A stretch of DNA of 64,000 nucleotides. Source: Streptomyces flavotricini. GTDB lineage: Bacteria; Actinomycetota; Actinomycetes; Streptomycetales; Streptomycetaceae. How positions within the stretch are numbered: the first letter of the stretch is position 1; every line of letters begins with the position of its first letter. Below, piece after piece: positions 34,061 through 42,081 of the stretch. The notes below the pieces were generated by a model, which had not been told where the DNA came from, did not search any database, and saw nothing but the letters and a program-made list of their open reading frames with translations. The stretch lies in contig NZ_JAINUL010000001.1 in NCBI RefSeq assembly GCF_020639365.1, forward strand, positions 4,453,883 to 4,517,882, read 5' to 3'. The position numbers and the translations under genes were made by a program.

Positions 34061-35041
34061 TCAGTACGCAAGCGAGCGGTCGACGGCGTCGAGCACCCTG
34101 TCCAGGCCCGGCAGGTACTCGTCCTCCAGGCGGGCCGGCGGGTACGGGGCGTGGAAGCCGCCCACGCGCAGTACCGGCGCCTCCAGGTGGTAGAAGCACC
34201 TCTCCGTGATGCGGGCGGCGATCTCCGCGCCCGTGCCCAGGAAGACCGGGGCCTCGTGGACGACCACGAGCCGGCGGGTCTTCTCCACCGAGACCTGCAG
34301 CCCGTCGAAGTCGATCGGGGACATCGAGCGCAGGTCCACGACCTCCACCGACTTGCCCTCCTCGGCCGCCGCGGCCGCCGCCTCCAGGCAGACCTTCACC
34401 ATCGGGCCGTAGGCCGCCAGGGTGATGTCGGAGCCCTCGCGGGCCACGCGCGCCTTGTGCAGCTCGCCGGGGATGGCGTCGGTGTCGACCTCGCCCTTGT
34501 CCCAGTAGCGCCGCTTCGGCTCGAAGAAGATCACCGGGTCGTCGCTGAGGATCGCCTGCTGGAGCATCCAGTACGCGTCGCTCGCGTTCGAGGGCGAGAC
34601 CACCTTCAGGCCCGGGACGTGCGCGAACAGCGCCTCGGGGGACTCCGAGTGGTGCTCCACCGCGCCGATGCCGCCGGCGTACGGGATGCGTACGACGACC
34701 GGCATCTTGACCTTGCCCAGCGCCCGAGCGTGCATCTTCGCGAGCTGCGTGACGATCTGGTCGTACGCGGGGAACACGAAGCCGTCGAACTGGATCTCCA
34801 CCACGGGCCGGTAGCCGCGCAGCGCCAGGCCGATCGCCGTGCCGACGATGCCGGACTCGGCGAGCGGGGTGTCGATGACCCGCTCCTCGCCGAAGTCCTT
34901 CTGCAGGCCGTCGGTGATGCGGAAGACACCACCCAGCTTGCCGACGTCCTCGCCCATGATCAGGACCTTCGGGTCCTGCTCCAGTGCCTTGCGCAGGGAC
35001 TCGTTGAGCGCCTTCGCGATCGACATCTTCTCGACAGCCAT
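34061..35041 (-). CDS. bkdB: 2-oxoacid dehydrogenase E1 beta, cluster 1
   Basis: A 326-residue beta subunit of the thiamine-diphosphate E1 component. Conserved blocks include IMGEDVGKLGGVFRITDGLQ (ThDP-activating Glu), FGEERVIDTPLAESGIVGTA, RIPYAGGIGAVEHHSESPEA and the C-terminal transketolase-like domain (SPIDFDGLQVSVEKTRRLVV; PVLRVGGFHAPYPP). The start ATG at 35041 overlaps the stop of the E1 alpha gene by one base (TGATG), and the E2 gene starts 13 bases after its stop. This spacing indicates one transcript and coupled translation. Confidence 0.95.
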   Translation of the reverse strand: MAVEKMSIAKALNESLRKALEQDPKVLIMGEDVGKLGGVFRITDGLQKDFGEERVIDTPLAESGIVGTAIGLALRGYRPVVEIQFDGFVFPAYDQIVTQLAKMHARALGKVKMPVVVRIPYAGGIGAVEHHSESPEALFAHVPGLKVVSPSNASDAYWMLQQAILSDDPVIFFEPKRRYWDKGEVDTDAIPGELHKARVAREGSDITLAAYGPMVKVCLEAAAAAAEEGKSVEVVDLRSMSPIDFDGLQVSVEKTRRLVVVHEAPVFLGTGAEIAARITERCFYHLEAPVLRVGGFHAPYPPARLEDEYLPGLDRVLDAVDRSLAY

Positions 35042-36255
35042 CAGTGACCCTCCTCGAAGGACGCGAGGTAGGCGGCGAACTGGGCGCGCTCCTCGTCGAC
35101 GAGCGCGTGCCCGTCCGCGTAGACGTTCTCGAAGATCGCCATGGTGTCCGGGTCGGGCATGGCGCGCACGACCTCGCGCACCCGCTTGCCCAGCGCCTCG
35201 CTCTCGGCCTCCAGCGACTCGAAGAAGGCCTCGTCGGCACCGCCGCTGGCCAGCAGGTACGTCTTCAGGCGCAGGATCGGGTCCTTCGCCTCCCAGGCCT
35301 GCGTCTCCTCGTCCCGCCGGTACTTGGTCGGGTCGTCGGAGGTGGTGTGCGCGCCCATGCGGTACGTGAACGCCTCGACCAGGGTCGGGCCCTCGCCCGC
35401 GCGGGCCCGCGCCAGCGCCCAGCGGGTGACCGCGAGGCAGGCCAGGACGTCGTTGCCGTCCACGCGGACGCCCGGGAAGCCGAAGCCCTGGGCGCGCTGG
35501 TACAGCGGCACGCGCATCTGGCGCTCGGTCGGCTCGGAGATCGCCCACTGGTTGTTCTGGCAGAAGAACACCACGGGGGAGTTGTAGACGGCCGAGAAGG
35601 TGAACGCCTCGGCCACGTCGCCCTGGCTGGACGCGCCGTCGCCGAAGTAGGCGATGACCGCGGAGTCCGCGCCGTCCTTGGCCACGCCCATCGCGTAACC
35701 GGTCGCGTGCAGCGTCTGCGAGCCGATGACGATCGTGTACAGGTGGAAGTTGTTCGTGTTCGGGTCCCAGCCGCCGTGGTTAACGCCCCGGAACATGCCG
35801 AGCAGGTTCGTCGGGTCGACGCCGCGGCACCAGGCCACGCCGTGCTCGCGGTACGTCGGGAAGACGTAGTCGTCGTCGCGCAGCGCGCGGCCGGAGCCGA
35901 TCTGGGCGGCCTCCTGCCCGAGCAGCGAGGCCCACAGGCCCAGCTCGCCCTGGCGCTGGAGGGCGGTCGCCTCGCCGTCGAAACGGCGGGTCAGGACCAT
36001 GTCGCGGTAGAGCCCGCGCAGGTCCTCGGTGGTGATGTCCTCGACGAAGGAGAGGAACTCCGCGGCGTCGGGATTGTCCGCTGCGCTGACCCGTTCCCCT
36101 TCGGGCGTCAGCAGCTGTACGAGCTGGGGCTCGGCGTTCTGCGCGGTGGCGGCAGCCTTGGCAGCGGGGGCCTTGGCGGCGCTCGCCGCGCCTGCCGCCC
36201 GCTTGGTGCCGCCGCTGCGTCGCGGCTTGCGCGCGGCAGTGCTCTCCACGGTCAC
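35041..36255 (-). CDS. bkdA: 2-oxoacid dehydrogenase E1 alpha, cluster 1
   Basis: A 404-residue alpha subunit that decarboxylates branched-chain 2-oxoacids. The thiamine diphosphate motif is clear (GDGASSQGDVAEAFTFSAVY, ending at QNNQWAIS), as are the active-site loop with His and Arg (YRMGAHTTSDDPTKYR) and the substrate-channel block ATGYAMGVAKDGA. The N-terminus has an unusual 40-residue Lys/Ala/Arg-rich tail (RKPRRSGGTKRAAGAASAAK), which may be disordered. GTG at 36255 follows GGAGGAG. It is the first gene of the operon; the 308-base divergent region to the response regulator carries an AT-rich palindrome. Confidence 0.94.
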   Translation of the reverse strand: MTVESTAARKPRRSGGTKRAAGAASAAKAPAAKAAATAQNAEPQLVQLLTPEGERVSAADNPDAAEFLSFVEDITTEDLRGLYRDMVLTRRFDGEATALQRQGELGLWASLLGQEAAQIGSGRALRDDDYVFPTYREHGVAWCRGVDPTNLLGMFRGVNHGGWDPNTNNFHLYTIVIGSQTLHATGYAMGVAKDGADSAVIAYFGDGASSQGDVAEAFTFSAVYNSPVVFFCQNNQWAISEPTERQMRVPLYQRAQGFGFPGVRVDGNDVLACLAVTRWALARARAGEGPTLVEAFTYRMGAHTTSDDPTKYRRDEETQAWEAKDPILRLKTYLLASGGADEAFFESLEAESEALGKRVREVVRAMPDPDTMAIFENVYADGHALVDEERAQFAAYLASFEEGH

Positions 36256-36563
36256 GTGTTGCTCCTCCGTCGGTCCGGCTCCCGGGTTCTCCGGGGTCCA
36301 GTGCGGCTCACCCGGATCTGTACCAGCACACAAGGGTGGGTGCGCGTCATGTACGGATTCGGGCGTGACAGGTGCCCCGGCAAGTGCCCTGCGCAATGCA
36401 CGTTACCCAGTGCGCCGCATAACTGCGAAACCCCACTTGACCTGCGTTTTTGCTTGGATTTCCAAGTAAATCGGCAGGGCGGGGAACAACCACTGGTCAC
36501 AGCCTTGCAGGGGGCCGGAACAACGGCACGTTATCCCGGGTAACGACGGCAGGGAAGGGGTGA
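36256..36563. promoter_or_regulatory. Divergent intergenic region between bkdA and response regulator
   Basis: 308 bases, AT-richer than average near its centre. It holds a 14-base inverted repeat, CTTGGA-TT-TCCAAG (36453-36466), flanked by TTTT and TAAA, and a 17-base palindrome CGTTA-TCCCGGG-TAACG (36529-36545), 18 bases before the response-regulator start. Neither repeat is elsewhere in the window. The promoters for both genes must lie here. No RNA gene is evident. Confidence 0.6.
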
Positions 36564-37244
36564 GTGTGTGAAACTGAGTTCGTGCGCGAAGACGGAAAAA
36601 TCAAGGTATTCCTCCTGGACGACCACGAAGTGGTACGTCGGGGTGTCCATGAGCTCCTTTCGGTCGAAGACGACATCGAGATCGTCGGCGAGGCCGGCAC
36701 CGCCGCGGACGCCCTGGTGCGCATCCCCGCCACCCGTCCCGACGTGGCCGTGCTCGACGTGCGCCTCCCGGACGGCAGCGGTGTGGAGGTCTGCCGCGAG
36801 GTCCGTTCCCACGACGAGGACATCAAGTGCCTGATGCTGACCTCGTTCGCCGACGACGAGGCCCTCTTCGACGCGATCATGGCCGGGGCCTCGGGCTACG
36901 TGCTCAAGGCGATCCGCGGCAATGAGCTGCTCAGCGCCGTACGGGACGTTGCGGCCGGCAAGTCGCTGCTCGACCCCGTCGCCACGGCGCGGGTGCTGGA
37001 GCGGCTGCGCGACGGCAAGAACGGCAAGGGCGACGACCGCCTGTCCAACCTCACCGAGCAGGAGCGCAAGATCCTCGACCTGATCGGCGAGGGCCTGACC
37101 AACCGCGTCATCGGCGAGCGGCTGCACCTGGCCGAGAAGACCATCAAGAACTACGTCTCCAGCCTGCTGTCCAAGCTGGGCATGGAGCGCCGCTCCCAGG
37201 CCGCGGCGTACGTGGCCCGGCTGCAGGCCGAGAAGCGCGCCTGA
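36564..37244 (+). CDS. NarL/DevR-type orphan response regulator
   Basis: A 226-residue (220 if started at the GTG at 36582) two-component regulator. The receiver domain (about 10-125) has the acidic pair DD in VFLLDDHEVV, phospho-acceptor Asp in VAVLDVRLPDGSG, Thr in LMLTSFADDE and Lys in YVLKAI. A C-terminal LuxR-type HTH follows (LTEQERKILDLIGEGLTNRV; AEKTIKNYVSSLLSKLGMER). No sensor kinase gene is adjacent. I recall an orphan regulator at the same place in S. coelicolor that belongs to the DevR-like group. GTG at 36564 is supported by AAGGGG; the palindrome at 36529-36545 may be its own operator. Confidence 0.92.
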   Translation: MCETEFVREDGKIKVFLLDDHEVVRRGVHELLSVEDDIEIVGEAGTAADALVRIPATRPDVAVLDVRLPDGSGVEVCREVRSHDEDIKCLMLTSFADDEALFDAIMAGASGYVLKAIRGNELLSAVRDVAAGKSLLDPVATARVLERLRDGKNGKGDDRLSNLTEQERKILDLIGEGLTNRVIGERLHLAEKTIKNYVSSLLSKLGMERRSQAAAYVARLQAEKRA

Positions 37245-37284
37245 CCGACGCCGCACCCGATCGAGCGCTCGGGCCGTTTCACTC

Positions 37285-37298
37285 GGGACCAACGTCCC
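37285..37298. promoter_or_regulatory. DosR/DevR-box-like inverted repeat upstream of PNPOx-fold gene
   Basis: GGGAC (37285-37289), a 4-base CAAC spacer and GTCCC (37294-37298) match the core layout of the mycobacterial DosR box (GGGAC-N4-GTCCC), with C or G flanks as usual. It is 58 bases before the ATG at 37356 and just after a DevR-type regulator gene. Confidence 0.55.
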
Positions 37299-37355
37299 CG
37301 ATCATCGGGGCGGCTTCCTCTTTTCGGCGGAGCGTCCGTACCGGACAGTAGACGC

Positions 37356-37772
37356 ATGTCTCCGGAGGAACTCCACGCCATCGAACTGCTGCGCCGGGTA
37401 CCGTACGGCAGGGTGGCCACCAGCATGCGCGCGCTGCCCTTCCTCGCCCTCGCCCGCCACATCGTGGTGGACGGCAACGTCGTGCTGAGAATGCACGCGG
37501 GCTTCGGCTACCACCAGGCCTGCAACGGCAGCGTGGTGGCCTACGGCGCCGACAACTTCAATTCCGCCGACCCCCGCCTGTGGTCCGTGCAGTTCACCGG
37601 AACGGCCCAGGTCGTCGAGCCGACCACCCGGGAACTGGAACTGTTCGGACCGGTTCCGCATTTCGTGGACGGCGCGGTCTTCGACCCCGTCCACATGCGC
37701 ATCGAGCCCCAGTTCGTGACCGTGCACTCCTTGTCCGGAAATCCGGACAGGGAGTACCAGCACGCCCTCTGA
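37356..37772 (+). CDS. Pyridoxamine 5'-phosphate oxidase-like split-barrel protein
   Basis: A 138-residue split-barrel flavin/F420-binding fold protein. Typical elements are the N-terminal SPEELHAIELLRRVPYGRVA, strand FLALARHIVVDGNVVLRMH and WSVQFTGTAQVVEPTTREL. In mycobacteria similar proteins are members of the dormancy regulon. Whether it binds FMN, F420 or heme cannot be decided from sequence. ATG at 37356. It follows the DevR-like regulator gene with a DosR-type box between, suggesting control by that regulator or another DevR-family member. Confidence 0.82.
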   Translation: MSPEELHAIELLRRVPYGRVATSMRALPFLALARHIVVDGNVVLRMHAGFGYHQACNGSVVAYGADNFNSADPRLWSVQFTGTAQVVEPTTRELELFGPVPHFVDGAVFDPVHMRIEPQFVTVHSLSGNPDREYQHAL

Positions 37773-37786
37773 GCTGCGAATTCCCC

Positions 37787-39373
37787 TTACTGGTCTTCCA
37801 ACGGGTTATTCGGCGGGTCCACTGGCGGGGACACGCTCTTCGACGGCGACGCGGACTTCGACGGGGACTTCGACGGACTGCTCGACGCCGAAGCCGACGG
37901 GCTGGTCGAAGGCGACGTGGACGGCGTGGCGCTCTGACTGAACTTGCTGCGGCTCGGCGACGGCACGTGCTCCTCCGACTGACGCGTCGAGGGCGTCTCC
38001 TGCGAGGGGGTCACCTGCTGGTCGGACGGGGTGCTCTGCTGGCCGCTCGAAGAACTCTGGACGGCCGGCGGAGTGCTGTCGTCATTGTTCTTGCCCGACA
38101 CCGAGTTGACGGCGTACGCCACGCCGCCCGCGATCGCGATGATGGCCAGCACCGCGAACAGCCACAGCTTCCAGCGGCTGCCGCCGCGGTCGTCGTAGCC
38201 CTCGTACCCGTCGCGGCCGCCCTGCCCGCCGCCGTGGCCGTGGTTGTCGTAACCGCCCCCGCCGGGGAAGGCGGAGCCGTCGTCCGGGTTCAGCGGGGGC
38301 ACCATCGCCTGCTGGAACTGCGAGGTCGTGGCGTGCGCCCCGTACGGCTGCTGGCCGCCGGTCTGGCCCATCGGCATCGCCGTGGTCTGCGCCGCCCCGC
38401 CGCGTCCGTGCGGCAGGGCCATGGTGACCGGACCGGTGTTCCAGGTGCCGGTGTTCGCGCCCTGGTCGTGCAGCATCTGGAGCGCGTACTGGACCAGCCC
38501 GCGCATCTCCTCGGCGCTCTGGAACCGGTCGTCCGGGTCCTTGGCGAGGGAGCGCATGACGAGCCCGTCGAGCTCCTGCGGGATGTGCTGGCCCTCCGGC
38601 AGCTGCGAGGGCGGAACGGGCGCGTCCTGCACGTGCTGGTAGACCACCGACAGCGGGGTCTCACCGGTGAACGGGGGCCGCAGCGCGAGCAGTTCGTACA
38701 GCAGGCAGCCGGTCGCGTACAGGTCGGAGCGGTGGTCCACCGCCTTGCCGAGCGCCTGCTCGGGCGACAGGTACTGCGGGGTGCCCATGACCATGCCGGT
38801 CTGGGTCATGGTGGACTGGGCGCCGTGCAGGGCGCGCGCGATGCCGAAGTCCATGACCTTGACCGCGCCGGTCTCGGTGATGATGACGTTGGCGGGCTTG
38901 ATGTCACGGTGCACGATGCCGTGCTGGTGCGAGTACGCGAGCGCTTCGAGCACGCCCGAGGTGATGATGAGCGCCTGCTCCGGGCCCGGGGCCTCGGCGC
39001 TGATCAGCAGATCGCGGATGGTGCGGCCCTCGACCAGCTCCATCACGATGTACGGGACGGTGTTGGGGCCGACCTTGTCCTCGCCGGAGTCGTACACGGC
39101 GACGACGGCGTGGTGGTTGAGACCGGCGACCGACTGCGCCTCACGCGTGAAGCGGGCCTTGGAGACCGGGTCCTCCGCGAGGTCGGCGCGCAGCAGCTTC
39201 ACGGCGACGGTCCGGCCCAGCCGGACGTCCTCGGCGGCGAACACCTCCGCCATGCCGCCGCGGCCCAGGCGGTGGGTGAGCCGGTAGCGGCCGTCGCCGA
39301 CCAGGCCGCCGGCGCCCCAATGCTCAGGACCATCGGCCATCCCGGCGCCGTTTCCCTCGGGTTCGGGTGCCAT
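37787..39373 (-). CDS. Ser/Thr protein kinase with single transmembrane helix
   Basis: A 528-residue Hanks-type membrane kinase. The kinase domain (about 30-290) has the Gly-rich loop (LGRGGMAEVF), VAVK (ATP Lys), HRDIKPANVI (catalytic Asp) and DFGIARALHG (metal Asp). A Gly/Gln-rich juxtamembrane linker follows, then one hydrophobic helix (LWLFAVLAIIAIAGGVAYAV), and an extracellular Ser/Pro/Thr-rich tail of about 130 residues without PASTA domains. The activation loop carries TQTGMVMGTPQYLSPEQA with phosphorylatable Thr. ATG at 39373 is preceded by GAGGA. It is divergent from a second kinase gene, which suggests common regulation. The external sensor is atypical. Confidence 0.93.
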   Translation of the reverse strand: MAPEPEGNGAGMADGPEHWGAGGLVGDGRYRLTHRLGRGGMAEVFAAEDVRLGRTVAVKLLRADLAEDPVSKARFTREAQSVAGLNHHAVVAVYDSGEDKVGPNTVPYIVMELVEGRTIRDLLISAEAPGPEQALIITSGVLEALAYSHQHGIVHRDIKPANVIITETGAVKVMDFGIARALHGAQSTMTQTGMVMGTPQYLSPEQALGKAVDHRSDLYATGCLLYELLALRPPFTGETPLSVVYQHVQDAPVPPSQLPEGQHIPQELDGLVMRSLAKDPDDRFQSAEEMRGLVQYALQMLHDQGANTGTWNTGPVTMALPHGRGGAAQTTAMPMGQTGGQQPYGAHATTSQFQQAMVPPLNPDDGSAFPGGGGYDNHGHGGGQGGRDGYEGYDDRGGSRWKLWLFAVLAIIAIAGGVAYAVNSVSGKNNDDSTPPAVQSSSSGQQSTPSDQQVTPSQETPSTRQSEEHVPSPSRSKFSQSATPSTSPSTSPSASASSSPSKSPSKSASPSKSVSPPVDPPNNPLEDQ

Positions 39374-39515
39374 CAGTCCTCGCCGTCGTCTCTCTCGGCC
39401 GCCGCTCAGCGGTAGGTCCTTTTCGGGTGCTCCGATGAACGCTACAGCCTCGGAACAGGTCGCCGTTCGGACAATGGCGCGCCGTGCCCCCGTGGTCACG
39501 GAACGGGCACCTGGC

Positions 39516-39543
39516 TTGACGTGTGCTTGCCCTCCGGCAGACT
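39516..39543 (+). promoter_or_regulatory. Possible sigma-HrdB-type promoter for the PASTA kinase
   Basis: TTGACG (39516-39521) and CAGACT (39538-39543) are separated by 16 bases and lie about 60 bases before the ATG at 39603. The -35 box matches the vegetative consensus well, the -10 box moderately. The assignment is inferred by position. Confidence 0.4.
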
Positions 39544-39602
39544 GGGCGCCACATGCGCTCAGCCAGAGGCGTTGGGACACATCCCGAGGGGAAGCAACAG
39601 TC

Positions 39603-41288
39603 ATGAGCCAGGACGGCACTCAGGGCCAGTACGCGGGCGGCTCTCTGGCCGGTGGCCGTTACCAGCTAAGGGACTTGCTGGGTGCGGGCGGCATGGCGTC
39701 CGTCTACCTGGCGTACGACTCGGCGCTCGACCGGCAGGTCGCCATCAAGACGCTGCACAGCGATCTCGGCCGGGAGCAGTCGTTCCGTGAGCGCTTCCGC
39801 CGTGAGGCGCAGGCTGTTGCGAAACTGTCGCACACGAACATCGTCTCGGTCTTCGACACGGGCGAAGGCGAAGTGACGTTCAGCGGCCCCGGGGCGGGCG
39901 ACGCCGCGGTGATGCCGTACATCGTCATGGAGTACGTGGAGGGCCAGCCCCTCGGCTCGGTCCTGGAGGCGGACATCCGCCAGTACGGGGCGATGCCCGC
40001 CGACAAGGCGCTGAAGGTGACGGCCGACGTGCTGGCCGCGCTGGAGGTCAGCCACGAGATGGGCCTGGTCCACCGCGACATCAAGCCCGGCAACGTGATG
40101 ATGACCAAGCGCGGCCTGGTCAAGGTCATGGACTTCGGCATCGCCCGCGCCATGCAGTCGGGGGTCACCTCGATGACGCAGACCGGCATGGTCGTCGGCA
40201 CCCCCCAGTACCTCTCGCCCGAGCAGGCGCTGGGGCGCGGGGTCGACGCCCGTTCCGACCTGTACTCGGTCGGCATCATGCTGTTCCAGCTGCTGACCGG
40301 CCGGATCCCGTTCGACGCTGACTCGCCGCTGGCCATCGCGTACGCGCACGTACAGGAGGAGCCGGTCGCTCCGTCCTCCATCAACCGCTCGGTCACCCCG
40401 GCGATGGACGCCCTGGTGGCGCGGGCCCTGAAGAAGAACCCGAACGAGCGCTTCCCCACGGCCGCCGCCATGCGCGACGAGGTCGCGCGGGTGATGTCGG
40501 CCGGCCACGCCGGGGCCCCGGCCATCGTTCCGGGCGCGCACACGGGCTCGAGCGGCGCGGGCGTCGGCTCGGCCGTGTTCCCGCCGGTGGACTCCGGCTT
40601 CCAGGCGCCGCCGGCCCAGTCCGTGCAGCAGCCGTACGCACCCACCCCGACGCCGTCCCCGTACGCACCGCAGACCGCGGCGCCGACGGCGCAGCAGCAC
40701 GGGCAGGGCGGGTACGCCTACCCGCCGCAGCAGCAGCCGGTCCCGCACCAGCAGCAGTACGCCCCGCACACCCCTGCGCCGTTCACGATCTCCCCGGCGG
40801 GCTCCTCGACCGCCTCCGGCGGGGGCGGTGACAAGCGGAACATGCCGGTGGTCGTCGGCGCGATCGTGGTGGCGGTGCTGGCCATCGGCGGTCTGATCGC
40901 GGCGATCTCGATGAACGGCAACGGCGACAAGGACAAGGCCGACGGCACGGGCTCGTCGCCGGGGGCCTCCGCGGCCGCCTCGGGCTCGGCCAAGGGCGGC
41001 TTCAAGGGTCCGGACACCTCGCGCACGATCGACCCGGCCAAGTGCAAGGAGCCGGTGAAGTCCTACAACGACGCCAACAAGTACTCGGCGCCGGACCTGA
41101 CCTACAAGAACCTGCTCTCGGTCAAGGCGTGCATCCAGGCCTCCGGCGGCAAGTACAAGATCATCGAGAAGGACGAGGCCGTGTACGGCAAGGACACGGT
41201 GCTGGAGCAGAGCCCCCGCGCCGGAGAGAAGATCGACAAGGAAGGCACGGAGTACACGCTGACCGTGTCGACCGGCAATCCGCAGTAG
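39603..41288 (+). CDS. Ser/Thr protein kinase with C-terminal PASTA-like domain
   Basis: A 561-residue membrane kinase. The cytosolic kinase domain (about 20-285) has the Gly-rich loop (LGAGGMASVY), Lys49 in VAIKTL, HRDIKPGNVM and DFGIARAMQS. A long Pro/Gln/Ala-rich linker leads to one membrane helix (VVVGAIVVAVLAIGGLIAAI), an acidic-basic linker and an extracellular domain (about 485-561) that ends with DTVLEQSPRAGEKIDKEGTE. That pattern matches a single PASTA repeat, which binds muropeptides or lipid II in PknB-type kinases; two Cys residues in it could form a disulfide. ATG at 39603 follows GAGGGG. It is divergent from the kinase at 37787-39373. Confidence 0.94.
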   Translation: MSQDGTQGQYAGGSLAGGRYQLRDLLGAGGMASVYLAYDSALDRQVAIKTLHSDLGREQSFRERFRREAQAVAKLSHTNIVSVFDTGEGEVTFSGPGAGDAAVMPYIVMEYVEGQPLGSVLEADIRQYGAMPADKALKVTADVLAALEVSHEMGLVHRDIKPGNVMMTKRGLVKVMDFGIARAMQSGVTSMTQTGMVVGTPQYLSPEQALGRGVDARSDLYSVGIMLFQLLTGRIPFDADSPLAIAYAHVQEEPVAPSSINRSVTPAMDALVARALKKNPNERFPTAAAMRDEVARVMSAGHAGAPAIVPGAHTGSSGAGVGSAVFPPVDSGFQAPPAQSVQQPYAPTPTPSPYAPQTAAPTAQQHGQGGYAYPPQQQPVPHQQQYAPHTPAPFTISPAGSSTASGGGGDKRNMPVVVGAIVVAVLAIGGLIAAISMNGNGDKDKADGTGSSPGASAAASGSAKGGFKGPDTSRTIDPAKCKEPVKSYNDANKYSAPDLTYKNLLSVKACIQASGGKYKIIEKDEAVYGKDTVLEQSPRAGEKIDKEGTEYTLTVSTGNPQ

Positions 41289-41413
41289 TCCGGAGCGGTT
41301 GGTCCGTCCCGGCATCCCCGGTGACCCCGATGGGGCGCCCGGGATGCCTGTTTTGCCCCGATATGTGAACCTGAGCCCAACATCTCGGCTGCTCGGGACG
41401 GGAGGGGCTCCCC

Positions 41414-41971
41414 GTGACTCAACGCCTCCGCGCGCAGCGCTGGCTGGCCGGGGCGGCAGTGGCCGCCGCCGCGCTGTCCCCCGCCGCCCCTGCCGCCTCC
41501 GCCGTGTCCGCGGCCGCCGCCGCCTCGTCCCCGGCCGGTCCGGCCGCGGCCGTCCGTCCGCTCGTCGCGGCCCTCCCCGGCAGGGTTCCCGTCGCCGCGC
41601 CGAAGGCCGACGACACCGACCCCGATCCGCTGGCCGACGTACCGCACGAGGCGTACGAGGAGCTCGCCGGCAGCGCCGCCGGGGTCGGGCGGGAGCGGCC
41701 CGGGCGACCCGCCGCCGAGCCCGCGAACCCGGAGACCGTGCTCGCCGCCCGCCCCCTCCTCCCGGTCCGCCCGCACCACCGTCCGGCCAGCCCGCGGCCG
41801 GTGCAGCCGCCACCCCCGCCGAGCCCCCCGCCCGTGGTCACCGCGATCGGCACCGGGCCGAACGAGCGCGCCGCCGACCTGGCCGCGCACATACTGCCGC
41901 TCGGCACCGGATTCGCCCTGATGGGACTGGGGCTCGGCTACCTCGGGCTGCGGCTGCGCAAGGGCCTCTGA
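41414..41971 (+). CDS. Small Pro/Ala-rich surface protein with C-terminal anchor-like segment
   Basis: A 185-residue exported protein. Signal peptide at 1-35 (AGAAVAAAALSPAAPAASAV), followed by a Pro- and acid-rich extracellular part with a PPPPPSPPP stretch. The C-terminus reads LPLGTGFALMGLGLGYLGLR, then LRKGL, a sortase-signal-like arrangement of LPxxTG-like motif, hydrophobic helix and positive tail. The motif is not canonical (LPLGTG, not LPxTG or LAxTG), so a plain tail anchor is also possible. GTG start at 41414 follows GGAGGGG. Function unknown; it lies between the kinase and a PadR operon. Confidence 0.65.
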   Translation: MTQRLRAQRWLAGAAVAAAALSPAAPAASAVSAAAAASSPAGPAAAVRPLVAALPGRVPVAAPKADDTDPDPLADVPHEAYEELAGSAAGVGRERPGRPAAEPANPETVLAARPLLPVRPHHRPASPRPVQPPPPPSPPPVVTAIGTGPNERAADLAAHILPLGTGFALMGLGLGYLGLRLRKGL

Positions 41972-42057
41972 CGCCGCCCGCGAACCCGTCCCGAGCCGGA
42001 GGCGGGGGCGCCCGTCCCTCCTGCGGCCTACGTCTCAGGACGGTTGCGCGGCACAAC

Positions 42058-42081
42058 ATACTCGGTATACATACTGAGTAT
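42058..42081. promoter_or_regulatory. 24-bp palindromic operator overlapping the padR start codon
   Basis: Outer arms ATACTC (42058-42063) and GAGTAT (42076-42081) and inner arms GTAT (42065-42068) and ATAC (42071-42074) form a near-perfect palindrome. It ends within the ATG of the padR gene (42080-42082). No ribosome-binding site lies between, which fits a leaderless transcript with a -10 element such as TATACA inside the operator. PadR proteins typically bind such symmetric sites in their own promoters. Confidence 0.7.

Noticed and set aside
34012..36543. Plus-strand frames across the bkd genes
   Set aside because: They are shadows of the minus-strand E1/E2 genes and contain no recognisable domain.
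37296..37310. CCCCGAT-C-ATCGGGG inverted repeat as a terminator
   Set aside because: It overlaps the DosR-box-like site, the stem is only 7 bp, and it lies upstream of a gene on the same strand. Its placement is better explained as part of the promoter region.
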